64,000 bases of DNA from Citrobacter youngae (lineage in GTDB: Bacteria; Pseudomonadota; Gammaproteobacteria; Enterobacterales; Enterobacteriaceae): positions 1 to 64,000 of the forward strand of contig NZ_RPOI01000003.1 of the NCBI RefSeq assembly GCF_003818115.1, given 5' to 3'. Position 1 is the first letter of the stretch, and each line of letters begins with the position of its first letter. The translations under genes were made by a program, and so were the position numbers. The notes under the pieces were generated by a model. It ran no database searches, had not been told where the DNA came from, and saw only the letters and a program-made list of their open reading frames with translations. This document shows, piece after piece, positions 50,638 through 60,868 of this stretch.

Positions 50638-51084
50638 TTACATGCTGATTGGCAACGCCATGATGATGGCGTCTTCGTGACCATCGGCCGTTGGATAGTA
50701 ATTGCGACGGATCGTCGCCTCGTTAAAGCCTAAGCTTTCGTACAGCGCGATAGCGGCGGCGTTTGAGGCGCGCACTTCAAGCCACAGCGTCAAAATGCCA
50801 CGCTTTTCCAGCTCATCGATCAGATGCTCCAGCAGCTCACGCCCCAGCCCACGGCGCTGAAAGTCAGGGTCGACGGCAATATTGAACAGCGTAGCTTCAT
50901 CCAGCACGACCTGCGTAATCGCAAAGGCCGCCATCACGTCATCAACCCTCAACTGAAAATTGAGGTAACGATCGCCCTGGTTGCTGGCAAATGTTTTTTC
51001 ACTCCAGGGAAAAGCGTGGGCGCGTTTTTCAATCTGAAATGCTGCGGGTAAATCAGTCGGTTCGAGGGAAGAAATCGTGTTCAT
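50638..51084 (-). CDS. rimI: Ribosomal protein S18 alanine N-acetyltransferase
   Basis: GNAT enzyme acetylating the N-terminus of S18. 148 residues with the acetyl-CoA loop [10 protein letters not shown] near 77 and ALYESLGF near 115. I chose ATG at 51084 for family length; it lies inside the 3' end of holD (32-bp overlap), and the weak ribosome site suggests coupled translation. Confidence 0.97.
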   Translation of the reverse strand: MNTISSLEPTDLPAAFQIEKRAHAFPWSEKTFASNQGDRYLNFQLRVDDVMAAFAITQVVLDEATLFNIAVDPDFQRRGLGRELLEHLIDELEKRGILTLWLEVRASNAAAIALYESLGFNEATIRRNYYPTADGHEDAIIMALPISM

Positions 51085-51466
51085 ATGCGCAGATTTGTTG
51101 CCATAACGCGGCGCGGGCCGCGGGGTTTTCCCGTAATTCATTAAACGCAGGACTCGCGACCTGAGCGCCCTCCAGCAGCAGCGGCTCTTCGGTTCCCAGC
51201 CGCCAGCTATTACAGCGACTACCTTGCGGCAGCATGGCGACACGGTCAGGCGTCAGTTGTAAAACCTGATCCGGGCTGACGGTTAATGCGCGTAAAATAT
51301 CGCTCATCAATGGTTCGGTTAGCGCGGGTAACTGTTCCGCAACTATCACCAAACGGACATGCGCAGGAATGGAAATCGCGATTTCGCCCTGCAGTGCGCC
51401 AGGACGACGCAACGACCACTGCGTAATGCCCAGTTGCTGTAACTGCCAGTCTCGTCGGGATGTCAT
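51053..51466 (-). CDS. holD: DNA polymerase III psi subunit
   Basis: Links chi to the clamp loader and strengthens contact with SSB-coated DNA. 137 residues equal to E. coli HolD, starting MTSRRDWQLQQLGITQW, the segment that binds the clamp loader. First gene of holD-rimI-yjjG; divergent from rsmC. Confidence 0.97.
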   Translation of the reverse strand: MTSRRDWQLQQLGITQWSLRRPGALQGEIAISIPAHVRLVIVAEQLPALTEPLMSDILRALTVSPDQVLQLTPDRVAMLPQGSRCNSWRLGTEEPLLLEGAQVASPAFNELRENPAARAALWQQICAYEHDFFPRTD

Positions 51467-51568
51467 AGCGAAACGCTCCTGTAATCAGGGGCGCAAATAT
51501 AGCAAATTTGTCGAATCCGTGCCATCAAACAACTATAATCCCCCGCTGTACAATTTAAGGAGCACTCC

Positions 51569-52600
51569 ATGTCTGCTTTTACCCCGGCAAGTGAAGTCTT
51601 GCTGCGCCACAGTGATGATTTCGAACAAAGCCGTATTCTGTTTGCCGGTGATTTGCAGGATGACCTGCCTGCCCATTTTGAAAGCGCCGCCAGCCGTGCG
51701 CACACTCAGCAGCTTCACCACTGGCAGGTGCTTAACCGCCAGATGGGCGACAACGTCCGCTTCAGCCTCGTCGCTCAAGCCGATGACGTCGGCGATAGCG
51801 ATACGCTGATCTACTACTGGCCGAAGAATAAACCTGAAGCCCAGTTCCAGTTGATGAACCTTCTTTCGCTGTTACCGGTGGGTACCGATATTTTTGTTGT
51901 TGGCGAAAACCGCAGCGGCGTACGTAGCGCCGAGCAGATGCTGGCCGAATACGCGCCGTTGAACAAAGTCGACAGCGCACGTCGCTGTGGCCTGTACCAC
52001 GGTCGTCTGGAAAAGCAGCCGGTCTTTGATGCTGAAAAATACTGGGACGAATACCAGACAGACAATCTGACCATCAAAACGCTGCCGGGCGTATTCAGCC
52101 GTGACGGCCTGGATGTTGGCAGCCAACTGCTGCTCTCCACGCTGACGCCGCACACCAAAGGCAAAGTTCTGGATGTCGGCTGTGGCGCGGGTATCCTCTC
52201 CGTCGCGCTTGCCAGCCACTCGCCAAAAGTGCGCTTAACCCTGTGCGATGTTAGCGCCGCCGCTGTTGAAGCCAGCCGCGCAACGCTTGCCGCCAACGGT
52301 ATTGAAGGTGACGTCATCGCCAGTAACGTCTTTTCTGACGTGACGGGTCGCTTTGATATGATCATCTCCAACCCGCCGTTCCATGACGGCATGCAGACCA
52401 GCCTGGATGCCGCGCAAACGCTGATTCGCGGCGCGGTGCGTCACCTTAACAGCGGTGGCGAACTGCGAATTGTAGCCAACGCCTTCCTGCCTTATCCGAA
52501 AGTACTGGATGAAGTGTTTGGCTTCCACGAAGTTATCGCGCAGACCGGGCGCTTCAAGGTCTATCGCACCATCATGACGCGCCAGGCGAAAAAAGCGTAA
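51569..52600 (+). CDS. rsmC: 16S rRNA G1207 methyltransferase RsmC
   Basis: N2-methylates G1207 of 16S rRNA. 343 residues: a degenerate N-terminal methyltransferase-like half (1-160), then the active half with SAM loop [10 protein letters not shown] (about 202) and catalytic NPPFHDG (about 268). AAGGAG before the ATG. Confidence 0.98.
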   Translation: MSAFTPASEVLLRHSDDFEQSRILFAGDLQDDLPAHFESAASRAHTQQLHHWQVLNRQMGDNVRFSLVAQADDVGDSDTLIYYWPKNKPEAQFQLMNLLSLLPVGTDIFVVGENRSGVRSAEQMLAEYAPLNKVDSARRCGLYHGRLEKQPVFDAEKYWDEYQTDNLTIKTLPGVFSRDGLDVGSQLLLSTLTPHTKGKVLDVGCGAGILSVALASHSPKVRLTLCDVSAAAVEASRATLAANGIEGDVIASNVFSDVTGRFDMIISNPPFHDGMQTSLDAAQTLIRGAVRHLNSGGELRIVANAFLPYPKVLDEVFGFHEVIAQTGRFKVYRTIMTRQAKKA

Positions 52601-52613
52601 TTGTCTCGCAGCG

Positions 52614-52638
52614 AACGGCCATTCACGTGGCCGTTTTT
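52614..52638 (+). terminator. rsmC terminator
   Basis: AACGGCCA / TGGCCGTT around TTCACG, then Ts, 13 bp after the rsmC stop. Confidence 0.88.
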
Positions 52639-52670
52639 GCATCAATCGGCCCAGCCTGGACAATTAACTA

Positions 52671-52698
52671 TTGACGAAAAGTTGAAAACAACTAGAAT
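52671..52698 (+). promoter_or_regulatory. Promoter of the leucine tRNA operon
   Basis: TTGACG (-35) and TAGAAT (-10) with 16-bp spacing, then a GC-rich discriminator GCGCC, the mark of stringently controlled stable-RNA promoters. Confidence 0.8.
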
Positions 52699-52739
52699 GC
52701 GCCTCCGTGGTAACGATACTTTTTGAGTGTCGATGGTAT

Positions 52740-52826
52740 GCGAAGGTGGCGGAATTGGTAGACGCGCTAGCTTCAGGTGTTAGTGTCCTTTCGGACGTGG
52801 GGGTTCAAGTCCCCCCCCTCGCACCA
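52740..52826 (+). tRNA. leuQ: tRNA-Leu(CAG), first copy
   Basis: 87 nt with encoded CCA. Acceptor stem GCGAAGG, long class II variable arm (GTCC-TTTC-GGAC), anticodon CAG in CUUCAGG, and T-loop TTCAAGTC. Sequence is that of E. coli leuQ/P/V. Reads CUG. Confidence 0.97.
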
Positions 52827-52854
52827 TAATCCACGTTGATATTGCTCGCACTGG

Positions 52855-52940
52855 GCGAAGGTGGCGGAATTGGTAGACGCGCTAGCTTCAGGTGTTAGTG
52901 TCCTTAGGATGTGGGGGTTCGAGTCCCCCCCCTCGCACCA
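52855..52940 (+). tRNA. leuV: tRNA-Leu(CAG), second copy with altered variable arm
   Basis: 86 nt, identical to the first copy in acceptor, D and anticodon arms, but the variable arm is one base shorter (TCC-TTA-GGA) and the T-loop reads TTCGAGTC. The second copy follows after 28 bp on one transcript. E. coli has three identical copies here. Confidence 0.95.
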
Positions 52941-52979
52941 ATTATCTTATCTTTCCTTCGATTTTCTTTCCTGTTTTGC

Positions 52980-53216
52980 TCATCCCTGATTCCAGTTCAT
53001 CATTACCAAAACAATGCCGCCGATCAGCGCCGCGCATGAAGGTAATAAGACAAAGTGCCGTAAACGCTTGTGGTATAACATGAGTGAAGTCAGTAGTAAT
53101 CCTAATACAATCATCGCCTTCCATGCGTCGAGTGACAGATCAGTAAATGCCAGCCCGGCAATCACTATCCCCGGCAGCAAAACCCCCCACCCACTGCCCA
53201 GCGCACGTTGCAACAT
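52980..53216 (-). CDS. yjjZ: YjjZ, DUF1435 small membrane protein
   Basis: 78 residues with three hydrophobic stretches (WGVLLPGIVIAGLAF, AMIVLGLLLTSLMLY, ALIGGIVLVMM). ATG at 53216 has AGGTG upstream; a longer in-frame start at 53381 lacks support. Function unknown. Convergent with the tRNAs. Confidence 0.85.
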   Translation of the reverse strand: MLQRALGSGWGVLLPGIVIAGLAFTDLSLDAWKAMIVLGLLLTSLMLYHKRLRHFVLLPSCAALIGGIVLVMMNWNQG

Positions 53217-53469
53217 GGTTTCACCTATGACATTGATAATGATAACCAATATCATATGATAAATTTTCTCATTTGTCAGCCAGGAAAGGCTATCAATTCT
53301 ATGAGTTTTACTTAACGATTGATGACATAAATAGTTTAAGGTGATAAATTGCTCGCCGGTTAGCTTTTCATCAAAAAACAATAACGACCTGAACGAATGA
53401 TTTTTCGCTCATCATTTTTTCCTTACAAACACACCTTCGTATATTGCAGATAAATAACAATATTTACCT

Positions 53470-54546
53470 ATGACAGTACAATCCTGGCGAACTCTGCGCA
53501 CTAAGAAATATCAACTTTCTTTACGTCTGTTTCTGCTTCTCAATGCAGTCTCCGCGCTGTTTACGCTTGTTTTCCCACTTTTTGCCGTCAAAGCCGTATC
53601 TGTCCCGGCGTTGCTCATCCTGGCCGCCAGTACATTGCTGTTGGCATGGCATGGCAAATATGCGAATAAAAAGATTAATCTTCCTTTTATTTCAATCGTT
53701 TTTGGCTTGCTATGGGCATTACATATTTTTCTGAAATATAACGCGCTAGGTCATAATGATTATTATTTTCTGTTAATCGCACTTCTCAGCGTGCTGTTTA
53801 TTGGTTCTATCGCTTTTGCCAACAATATCATCGCCTTTACGCTACATTCGTTACCCTCAGTCGTCGTCTGTTTATGGCTTAACGGCAGCGAGCATGGTCT
53901 GCGAATTTTCTATTTTATGGCGCTACCCATGGCCGGGATCGCCATCCAGCATGTGATACAAAAGCGCTACGACGGCTTCGCCCAGCAGCTGATGTACAAA
54001 CTACTGGAAGAACGGGAAACTCTGAACGGACTCAGCATGCTCGACCCGCTAACCGGTTTGTACAATCGCCGGGGGCTGCAACACAGACTCGATACGCTGT
54101 TGGCCCTGAGCAACTCGAAGCACTACGTCCTGCTGATGGATATCGACCATTTCAAGGCCTATAACGATCATTACGGACACATGATGGGCGATCAGGCGCT
54201 GATTCGCGTTTCTGCCGCGATTCGTGATTCCGTACGCTCCCGGGACGTGGTGGCACGTTTTGGTGGCGAAGAGTTTATGGTTTTGCTGACCGCGGTCGAT
54301 CCCCAACAGGCCCAGGCTGCCGCCGAACGTATTCGCCAGAAAGTGTACGATCTTAAAATTCCACATATGTTTAATGAGAGCGTAGCAACCAATGTGACGG
54401 TCAGCATCGGTATTGCGCCTTTGGTGGAACAGGATATTGACTCCGCGATTACCAGAGCAGACAAAGCGCTTTATGAGGCCAAGAATATGGGTCGAAACAA
54501 CACTCTGGTCAGCGATGAGCTGCGGATAAACTGCACCTCTTCCTGA
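53470..54546 (+). CDS. Membrane diguanylate cyclase (GGEEF), STM4551-like
   Basis: Makes cyclic di-GMP from two GTP. 358 residues: five or six N-terminal helices (about 17-165), a short linker, then a GGDEF domain with LDPLTGLYNRRG, MDIDHFKAYND and the active-site GGEEF at 265-269. The inhibitory I-site RxxD (Arg256, Asp259) is intact. Salmonella has a cyclase, STM4551, at this spot beside fhuF; E. coli K-12 does not. Ribosome site before the ATG is poor, suggesting low expression. The signal sensed is unknown. Confidence 0.9.
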   Translation: MTVQSWRTLRTKKYQLSLRLFLLLNAVSALFTLVFPLFAVKAVSVPALLILAASTLLLAWHGKYANKKINLPFISIVFGLLWALHIFLKYNALGHNDYYFLLIALLSVLFIGSIAFANNIIAFTLHSLPSVVVCLWLNGSEHGLRIFYFMALPMAGIAIQHVIQKRYDGFAQQLMYKLLEERETLNGLSMLDPLTGLYNRRGLQHRLDTLLALSNSKHYVLLMDIDHFKAYNDHYGHMMGDQALIRVSAAIRDSVRSRDVVARFGGEEFMVLLTAVDPQQAQAAAERIRQKVYDLKIPHMFNESVATNVTVSIGIAPLVEQDIDSAITRADKALYEAKNMGRNNTLVSDELRINCTSS

Positions 54547-54609
54547 GTTTTCCGTGCGGAACTGCCCGATCTTGCGACAAAGATCTTGCCATCGTTTACC
54601 CCCATCTAT

Positions 54610-54632
54610 AGGATTAGAAATCATTATCATTT
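54610..54632 (+). promoter_or_regulatory. Fur box of fhuF
   Basis: AGAAATCATTATCATTT agrees with the Fur consensus at 12 of 19 positions and is just upstream of the fhuF start. Confidence 0.78.
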
Positions 54633-54654
54633 AGATTAACATCCTTATATCGCC

Positions 54655-55443
54655 ATGGCTTACCGTTCCGCACCCATCGTTGAAGATGTCATCTGGCACA
54701 GCCATCTCCCTTCAGAGATGCCCTCGCTGGCGGCTTCCGTGCGTGCGACCATAGCCCAAACCCGCGAACACTTGCTGGATTTCATTCGCCTTGACGAGAC
54801 CCCGCCGCAAGGTGCAATGACATTACATGAATGGACGCAACCGACAACGTTAAGTTCGCTTCTGGCCGTTTATTCAGACCACATCTACCGCAACCAGCCC
54901 ACGTTAGTACGCGAAAATAAACCGCTGATCTCCCTTTGGGCGCAATGGTATATCGGCCTGATGATGCCCCCGCTTATGGTGGCTCTGCTGACGCAAAAAG
55001 AGGCTATCGACGTCTCTCCTGAACATATGCACGTGGAGTTTCACGAAACCGGGCGTGCCGCATGTTTCTGGATAGATGTACATCAGGATCACCAGACCAC
55101 GGCACTCTCACCGCAACAACGTATGGAAACGCTGATTTTGTCAGCCCTGACACCGGTCGTTCAGGCACTGGAATCAACGGGTGAGATCAATGCGAAACTT
55201 GTCTGGAGCAATACGGGATACTTAATTCACTGGTACTTAACGGAAATGAAGCCGTTGTTAGGTGAAGAACTGTTGAACACGCTGCGCCAGACCTGCTTCT
55301 TTGAGAAACAACTATCCTGTGGCCAGGATAATCCGTTGTGGCGCACCGTCGTTCCACGCGAGGGACTGTTAGTACGCAGAACCTGCTGCCAGCGCTATCG
55401 CCTGCCCGATGTTCAGCAATGCGGCGACTGCACGCTAAAATAA
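54655..55443 (+). CDS. fhuF: Ferric siderophore reductase FhuF
   Basis: Cytoplasmic [2Fe-2S] protein that reduces iron in hydroxamate siderophores after uptake. 262 residues with the unusual cluster motif CC-x10-C-x2-C at 244, 245, 256 and 259. A Fur box precedes it. Convergent with the EIIC gene. Confidence 0.98.
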   Translation: MAYRSAPIVEDVIWHSHLPSEMPSLAASVRATIAQTREHLLDFIRLDETPPQGAMTLHEWTQPTTLSSLLAVYSDHIYRNQPTLVRENKPLISLWAQWYIGLMMPPLMVALLTQKEAIDVSPEHMHVEFHETGRAACFWIDVHQDHQTTALSPQQRMETLILSALTPVVQALESTGEINAKLVWSNTGYLIHWYLTEMKPLLGEELLNTLRQTCFFEKQLSCGQDNPLWRTVVPREGLLVRRTCCQRYRLPDVQQCGDCTLK

Positions 55444-55472
55444 GCGAGGAGCCATAGCCCCCCGCCAACACT

Positions 55473-56816
55473 TTATGCAACCTGCTGATTTTCCTCTTCT
55501 ATCCGCTGTGCTTCTTCTTTTTCCTGCGCCAACAGTTGCCTCTCATAAACCTTAAAGAATGGGAAGTAGATGATGGCAGAAACCAGCGCCAACACGACCA
55601 CCAGGATCGCCGCACGATAATCCCAGCCTAACGCCCATGCCGCGCCAACGGGTGCCGGTGCGGTCCAGGGAACCACTGAAATCACCCGCCCAATTAGATC
55701 CAGTTTCATCGCCGCCCAGGCCAGCACCGCGTTCACCATTGGGGCCAGCAGGAAGGGAATAAAGAACACTGGATTCATGACAATCGGCGTACCGAAAATC
55801 ACCGGCTCGTTAATGTTGAAAATACTGGGGACCACGCTCAAACGCCCAATCGATCGTAGATGGGCCGAGCGGCTGCGCAGATAGCAAATCACCAGCCCCA
55901 TCGTCGCCCCCGATCCCCCCACGACGATAAAGAACGTCCAGAACGCTTCCATAAAGATATGCGGTAAAGGCGCGCCCTGCGCCAGCGCCGACTGGTTCAT
56001 GCCGAGGTTGGTCAACCAGAACATTTGCAGCATACCCGACACAATCGCCGCACCGTGAATACCGGCAAACCACAGCAGATGGCCGATCAGTACTGCCAGC
56101 AGTATCGCCGGCAGAGAATCCGCTGCGGACACCAGTGGTTTAAAGATGGCCATAATGGCCTGCGGGATCAGCATATCAAACTGCGACTGTATCACCAGGC
56201 TCAGCGGGTACAGCGTCAGCACCACCACCAGTACCGGGATCAGGAGATCAAATGAGTTTTTGATCATCGGCGGCACTTGATCGGGTAAGCGGATCCCGAT
56301 GTTGTGCGCCTTCAGGAAGCGCATCATTTCAACGCAATAAATTGCCACCAGGATGGCAGTGAAAATTCCCGTACCGCCGAGGCTATCAACCGGCATCGTA
56401 CCTTTGGTTTTCGGTGCGGCAATCAACAAAAACGCCATGATCGACAGCATCGCACACATAAACGGATCTAACTGATGCGACTTCACATAGTGCTTGCCCA
56501 GGTTATAGGCAATAGCCGCACATATGTAGACCGACATGATCCCCATCGTCATATCAAACGGCGTGAGTATCTGGCCTTCAAATTGTTTTGCCAGATCCAG
56601 CCATGCGCGGGCAAACCCCCAGGTGGTATCCGGCGAAAAAGGCGGATAGGCAAAAACCAGCAGAAAAGACCCTACAATCATAAACGGCATCGCCGAAATG
56701 AAACCATCACGTATTGCCATCACATGGCGTTGTGAAGAAATGCGCCCGGCGACAGGGCTAACGTAGCTTTCAACAAAGCGGAAAATCACATTAAATACAG
56801 CATGGTTAGTAGACAT
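55473..56816 (-). CDS. Orphan PTS EIIC, lactose/cellobiose family
   Basis: 447-residue membrane component of a phosphotransferase system like ChbC/CelB. About ten helices; sugar-binding WFAGIHGAA with His254 and FNINEPVIFG with Glu337, at places equivalent to ChbC. GGAGAACGG before the ATG. No EIIA, EIIB, glycosidase or regulator gene is nearby, so it must borrow partners from another locus, as is known for some beta-glucoside systems. Absent from this place in E. coli K-12. Sugar unknown, probably a beta-linked disaccharide. Confidence 0.92.
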   Translation of the reverse strand: MSTNHAVFNVIFRFVESYVSPVAGRISSQRHVMAIRDGFISAMPFMIVGSFLLVFAYPPFSPDTTWGFARAWLDLAKQFEGQILTPFDMTMGIMSVYICAAIAYNLGKHYVKSHQLDPFMCAMLSIMAFLLIAAPKTKGTMPVDSLGGTGIFTAILVAIYCVEMMRFLKAHNIGIRLPDQVPPMIKNSFDLLIPVLVVVLTLYPLSLVIQSQFDMLIPQAIMAIFKPLVSAADSLPAILLAVLIGHLLWFAGIHGAAIVSGMLQMFWLTNLGMNQSALAQGAPLPHIFMEAFWTFFIVVGGSGATMGLVICYLRSRSAHLRSIGRLSVVPSIFNINEPVIFGTPIVMNPVFFIPFLLAPMVNAVLAWAAMKLDLIGRVISVVPWTAPAPVGAAWALGWDYRAAILVVVLALVSAIIYFPFFKVYERQLLAQEKEEAQRIEEENQQVA

Positions 56817-57181
56817 AGCCGTTCTCCCGTTGTGCTAAACCCTGCAACCGTGCTGGTATCAACACCACCACGTAAAACCCATTCCTACTATTCGCAACCG
56901 TGCCGGGAGAAAAACCAGCCTTACCGCTTTTTGAGTTAAGTTTCATAGATGGCTCTTATTATGTGATACAGAGGGAGTGACAGCTTCAGTATTAATCGCC
57001 ATTTCAGTATTCCGCAACCGGTTACTGTAACCGGTTTCTTTGATTGTGAAGGTGATCGAGAAACTGCCAATGTTGCTGTGTTGTTACAATAAAATATTTA
57101 CAGTAACGCTGCCCCTATGACAAATTACGCCAGGCGGTTTTCTGCTATGCAGGACTGCGGATAAGCGAGAGGGAGAGAAGA
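56817..57181. promoter_or_regulatory. Control region between EIIC and YbaK-like genes
   Basis: 365 bp between divergent starts. GCAACCGTGC occurs at 56844-56853 and 56894-56903, exactly 50 bp apart, and GCAACCG again at 57014-57020 as part of the 21-bp palindrome. TTCAGTATT is repeated at 56985 and 57003. This looks like a repressor-controlled promoter region. Confidence 0.6.
57016..57036. promoter_or_regulatory. 21-bp palindrome, probable LacI/GntR-type operator
   Basis: Perfect inverted repeat, arms AACCGGTTAC and GTAACCGGTT around a central T. CG-centred arms of this kind are common in LacI-family operators. The regulator gene is not in the window. Confidence 0.65.
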
Positions 57182-57640
57182 ATGAGTTTACAATCAGTAC
57201 GGCAGTTTTTAGCGCAACATGCGCCAGATATTGAAATCATCGAATTAGATCAAAGCACCGCCACCGTCGATCTGGCAGCCAAGGCCCATAACGTCGAACC
57301 AGGGCAGATAGCAAAAACGCTGTCACTAAAGGTGAAAAACGACATTATCCTGATCGTCGCCAGAGGAGATGCTCGCCTCGATAATAAAAAACTGAAAAAT
57401 ACATTTGGCGCCAAAGCGCGCATGCTGAGTAGCGATGAAGTAGTCAACGCAACAGGTCATCCCGTAGGAGGCGTATGTCCTTTCGGGTTGGAGACACCCA
57501 TATCGGTGTACTGTGATGTCTCGTTGAAACACTATACAGAAGTGCTCCCTGCAGCAGGAGCCACTCACAGCGCGGTTCGCATTGCACCAGAAAGAATAGC
57601 AGAACTGACTGCGGCAACCTGGGTTGATGTGTGCCAGTGA
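57182..57640 (+). CDS. YbaK/ProX-like aminoacyl-tRNA deacylase
   Basis: 152-residue YbaK domain with the conserved Lys45 in GQIAKTLSLKV and PVGGVCPFG near 94, the motifs of trans-editing enzymes that strip wrong amino acids from tRNA. Which tRNA it acts on is not clear. GAGAGAAG precedes the ATG. Divergent from the EIIC gene; not present here in E. coli K-12. Confidence 0.88.
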   Translation: MSLQSVRQFLAQHAPDIEIIELDQSTATVDLAAKAHNVEPGQIAKTLSLKVKNDIILIVARGDARLDNKKLKNTFGAKARMLSSDEVVNATGHPVGGVCPFGLETPISVYCDVSLKHYTEVLPAAGATHSAVRIAPERIAELTAATWVDVCQ

Positions 57641-57685
57641 TCGATTTACCTTTCCATGCCAATGACTACGCCGGTACGCATCTTC

Positions 57686-58375
57686 TCAAGCACGCCATAA
57701 CGGGGCAGTACGACGAAAAGATGACGGTTCTGCAGAGCGCACATGCAGCAGGATATCGGCAGCATTCAGTAATCCGGCATCCGAACTAACGCCCAGTTTG
57801 GACATCACATTAAATTTATGCGCACGAATCGTTTTAATGTTTCGCTCAAGCTCAATCGCGATCTGCAGCATCGAATAACCATTCGACATATAGCGCAGAA
57901 TTTCGCGCTCGGTTGGGCTAAGCATACGGCATTGATTGATATACCAGAGTTTCTTCGTGTCTTCTGTTTCCCCTCTGGCACAATCCAGCGCTGCAAATAA
58001 TTCTTCCTGCAACACACTCAGCGTGGATGCTTTGCTAATCACGGCATCCAGTGGTAGCGGTGACAGCGAGCCAATTAGCCGCGCCTCGTCGTCATCATCG
58101 GCAATGACCACCCGCTTGATGCGAGGGTGTTTCACCGCCAGCTCTGTCAGATAAGCCAGTCCGGTGCGGCGATCGGTTCTTTTCGCGGAAAGTGAAAAAA
58201 TAACCGCGGAAAATGACGTCTGTGACATCGCCTGGCTTAAGGCTGGCTGTCCTGAAAAGGGATGAAGTTGGTATTGGTTGTTCGGTCTGGCATTAAATAA
58301 ATTATAAATACCCACGCTGCTCATTACACACTTTTCTACCAGTGCGACATTTCTTTTGATACTTCTGTCTTCCAT
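57686..58375 (-). CDS. bglJ: LuxR-type regulator BglJ
   Basis: 229 residues, C-terminal LuxR helix-turn-helix ([20 protein letters not shown]) and N-terminal domain without a clear phospho-acceptor Asp pocket. In E. coli BglJ pairs with RcsB and relieves H-NS repression of bgl. Its start overlaps yjjQ by 40 bp, so it is co-translated. Confidence 0.95.
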   Translation of the reverse strand: MEDRSIKRNVALVEKCVMSSVGIYNLFNARPNNQYQLHPFSGQPALSQAMSQTSFSAVIFSLSAKRTDRRTGLAYLTELAVKHPRIKRVVIADDDDEARLIGSLSPLPLDAVISKASTLSVLQEELFAALDCARGETEDTKKLWYINQCRMLSPTEREILRYMSNGYSMLQIAIELERNIKTIRAHKFNVMSKLGVSSDAGLLNAADILLHVRSAEPSSFRRTAPLWRA

Positions 58376-59061
58376 TCCGTGGTCTCTCCATAAACTGAAG
58401 GTAGATTCAACTCTCGTGCTCCTTGAGAACTATTTATCCAGGCATACATCTCCGCATTGCTGTGTATTGACAGACGACGCATCGCACTATTTTTCTGGGC
58501 GCTGATTGTCTTATTACTTTTTTTAAGTAATGTGGCAATCTGATTAATCCCCCAGCCCTTTCCCAGAAGCCGTAACACTTTCCGTTCAGATAGCGTCAGA
58601 ATAATTGAGTGTACGCTATGATCCTGTTTTTCTGGTGCTATTACCGGAGAGAGCAATACCGGGCTAATTCTGTCGGCATAAACATTCCCTGCATCAATAG
58701 CATTTACTAAACTATCAATCGGTTCGGCATCAGATAACAGCGTACTGATTGGACACATCAGCATCTCAACGGCCACAGGATAATAATTTCGAGAAACGAG
58801 AAAGACCCAGTGAATATCACGATATTGAGGTAACAAAGAATAATATTGTTCGCAGACCGCACGCGGATGACTGCAGTCTCCGGTTAAATCAGCGATAACC
58901 AGATCTGAACGTCGCAGTTGCATCAATGTTAGTTCTTCTACGGCGCGGCAGTAGGTCAGTTTGTAATCAGAGAAATGCGCTTGCATTACCCCTTTAAGCC
59001 CAATTTGTATGATAGGTAATTTACTAATAATAATTGCGTTCTTGCAGCGTCCTGGCAACAT
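58336..59061 (-). CDS. yjjQ: LuxR-type regulator YjjQ
   Basis: 241 residues with a C-terminal LuxR helix-turn-helix ([20 protein letters not shown]). In E. coli YjjQ represses motility and capsule genes and is itself silenced by H-NS. ATG at 59061 has GGAGGAG upstream; a longer frame from 59109 is unlikely. First gene of yjjQ-bglJ. Confidence 0.95.
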   Translation of the reverse strand: MLPGRCKNAIIISKLPIIQIGLKGVMQAHFSDYKLTYCRAVEELTLMQLRRSDLVIADLTGDCSHPRAVCEQYYSLLPQYRDIHWVFLVSRNYYPVAVEMLMCPISTLLSDAEPIDSLVNAIDAGNVYADRISPVLLSPVIAPEKQDHSVHSIILTLSERKVLRLLGKGWGINQIATLLKKSNKTISAQKNSAMRRLSIHSNAEMYAWINSSQGARELNLPSVYGETTEWKTEVSKEMSHW

Positions 59062-59504
59062 AACTCCTCCATATTCACATGTCTTCAATCTTGCGCGCGC
59101 AAGTATCACCTACAATCAAATAAAATAATTAATAAATAGACATGCGTTAAACAATAGACAGGATGAATTATTTATCCTTATTCTAAATAGAAAATGGCGA
59201 TGCTACGTTCCCAATAACATCACACTATAAATTTATCATGCCATAATCACGCACATGTACATTCATTGTACAATTAAAATAACTACATTAAATTATTAGC
59301 ATTCCTTACGTAATTACTGTTCATCTCGAAAAATTTAGCCCTGGTTCAGGAGTGTGTCCCACGATACGATTTCCTACAACCACCAAGTGACCTGTTTCTT
59401 TTTTCAACACAAAAATTGATCTTATCCAGAGCCAACCGACTCACGCTTCATGATAAAAAGAAGATATTCTTCATTAAGAGAGCATCTTTTAGTCAGAGCG
59501 AGCT
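59062..59504. promoter_or_regulatory. AT-rich region between yjjQ and yjjP
   Basis: 443 bp between divergent starts, very AT-rich from about 59105 to 59330, typical of H-NS-bound DNA. It should hold both promoters; no gene seen. Confidence 0.6.
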
Positions 59505-60745
<1,241 letters not shown>

Positions 60746-60868
60746 CAGTGCACTTTCTTTAATGCCGTGCAGAGAGCGGAATCTCCCCTCACCTGCTGCT
60801 CTCCTTCTTCTCTGTGTTACTATAAAAGCAGTCCCCTTCTCGGTTGTTGTTCAGTATTGAGAAACATT

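Noticed and set aside
56959-56980. CRP-like TGTGATACAGAGGGAGTGA before the EIIC gene
   Set aside because: Only the left half matches; the right half is not a TCACA-type half-site.
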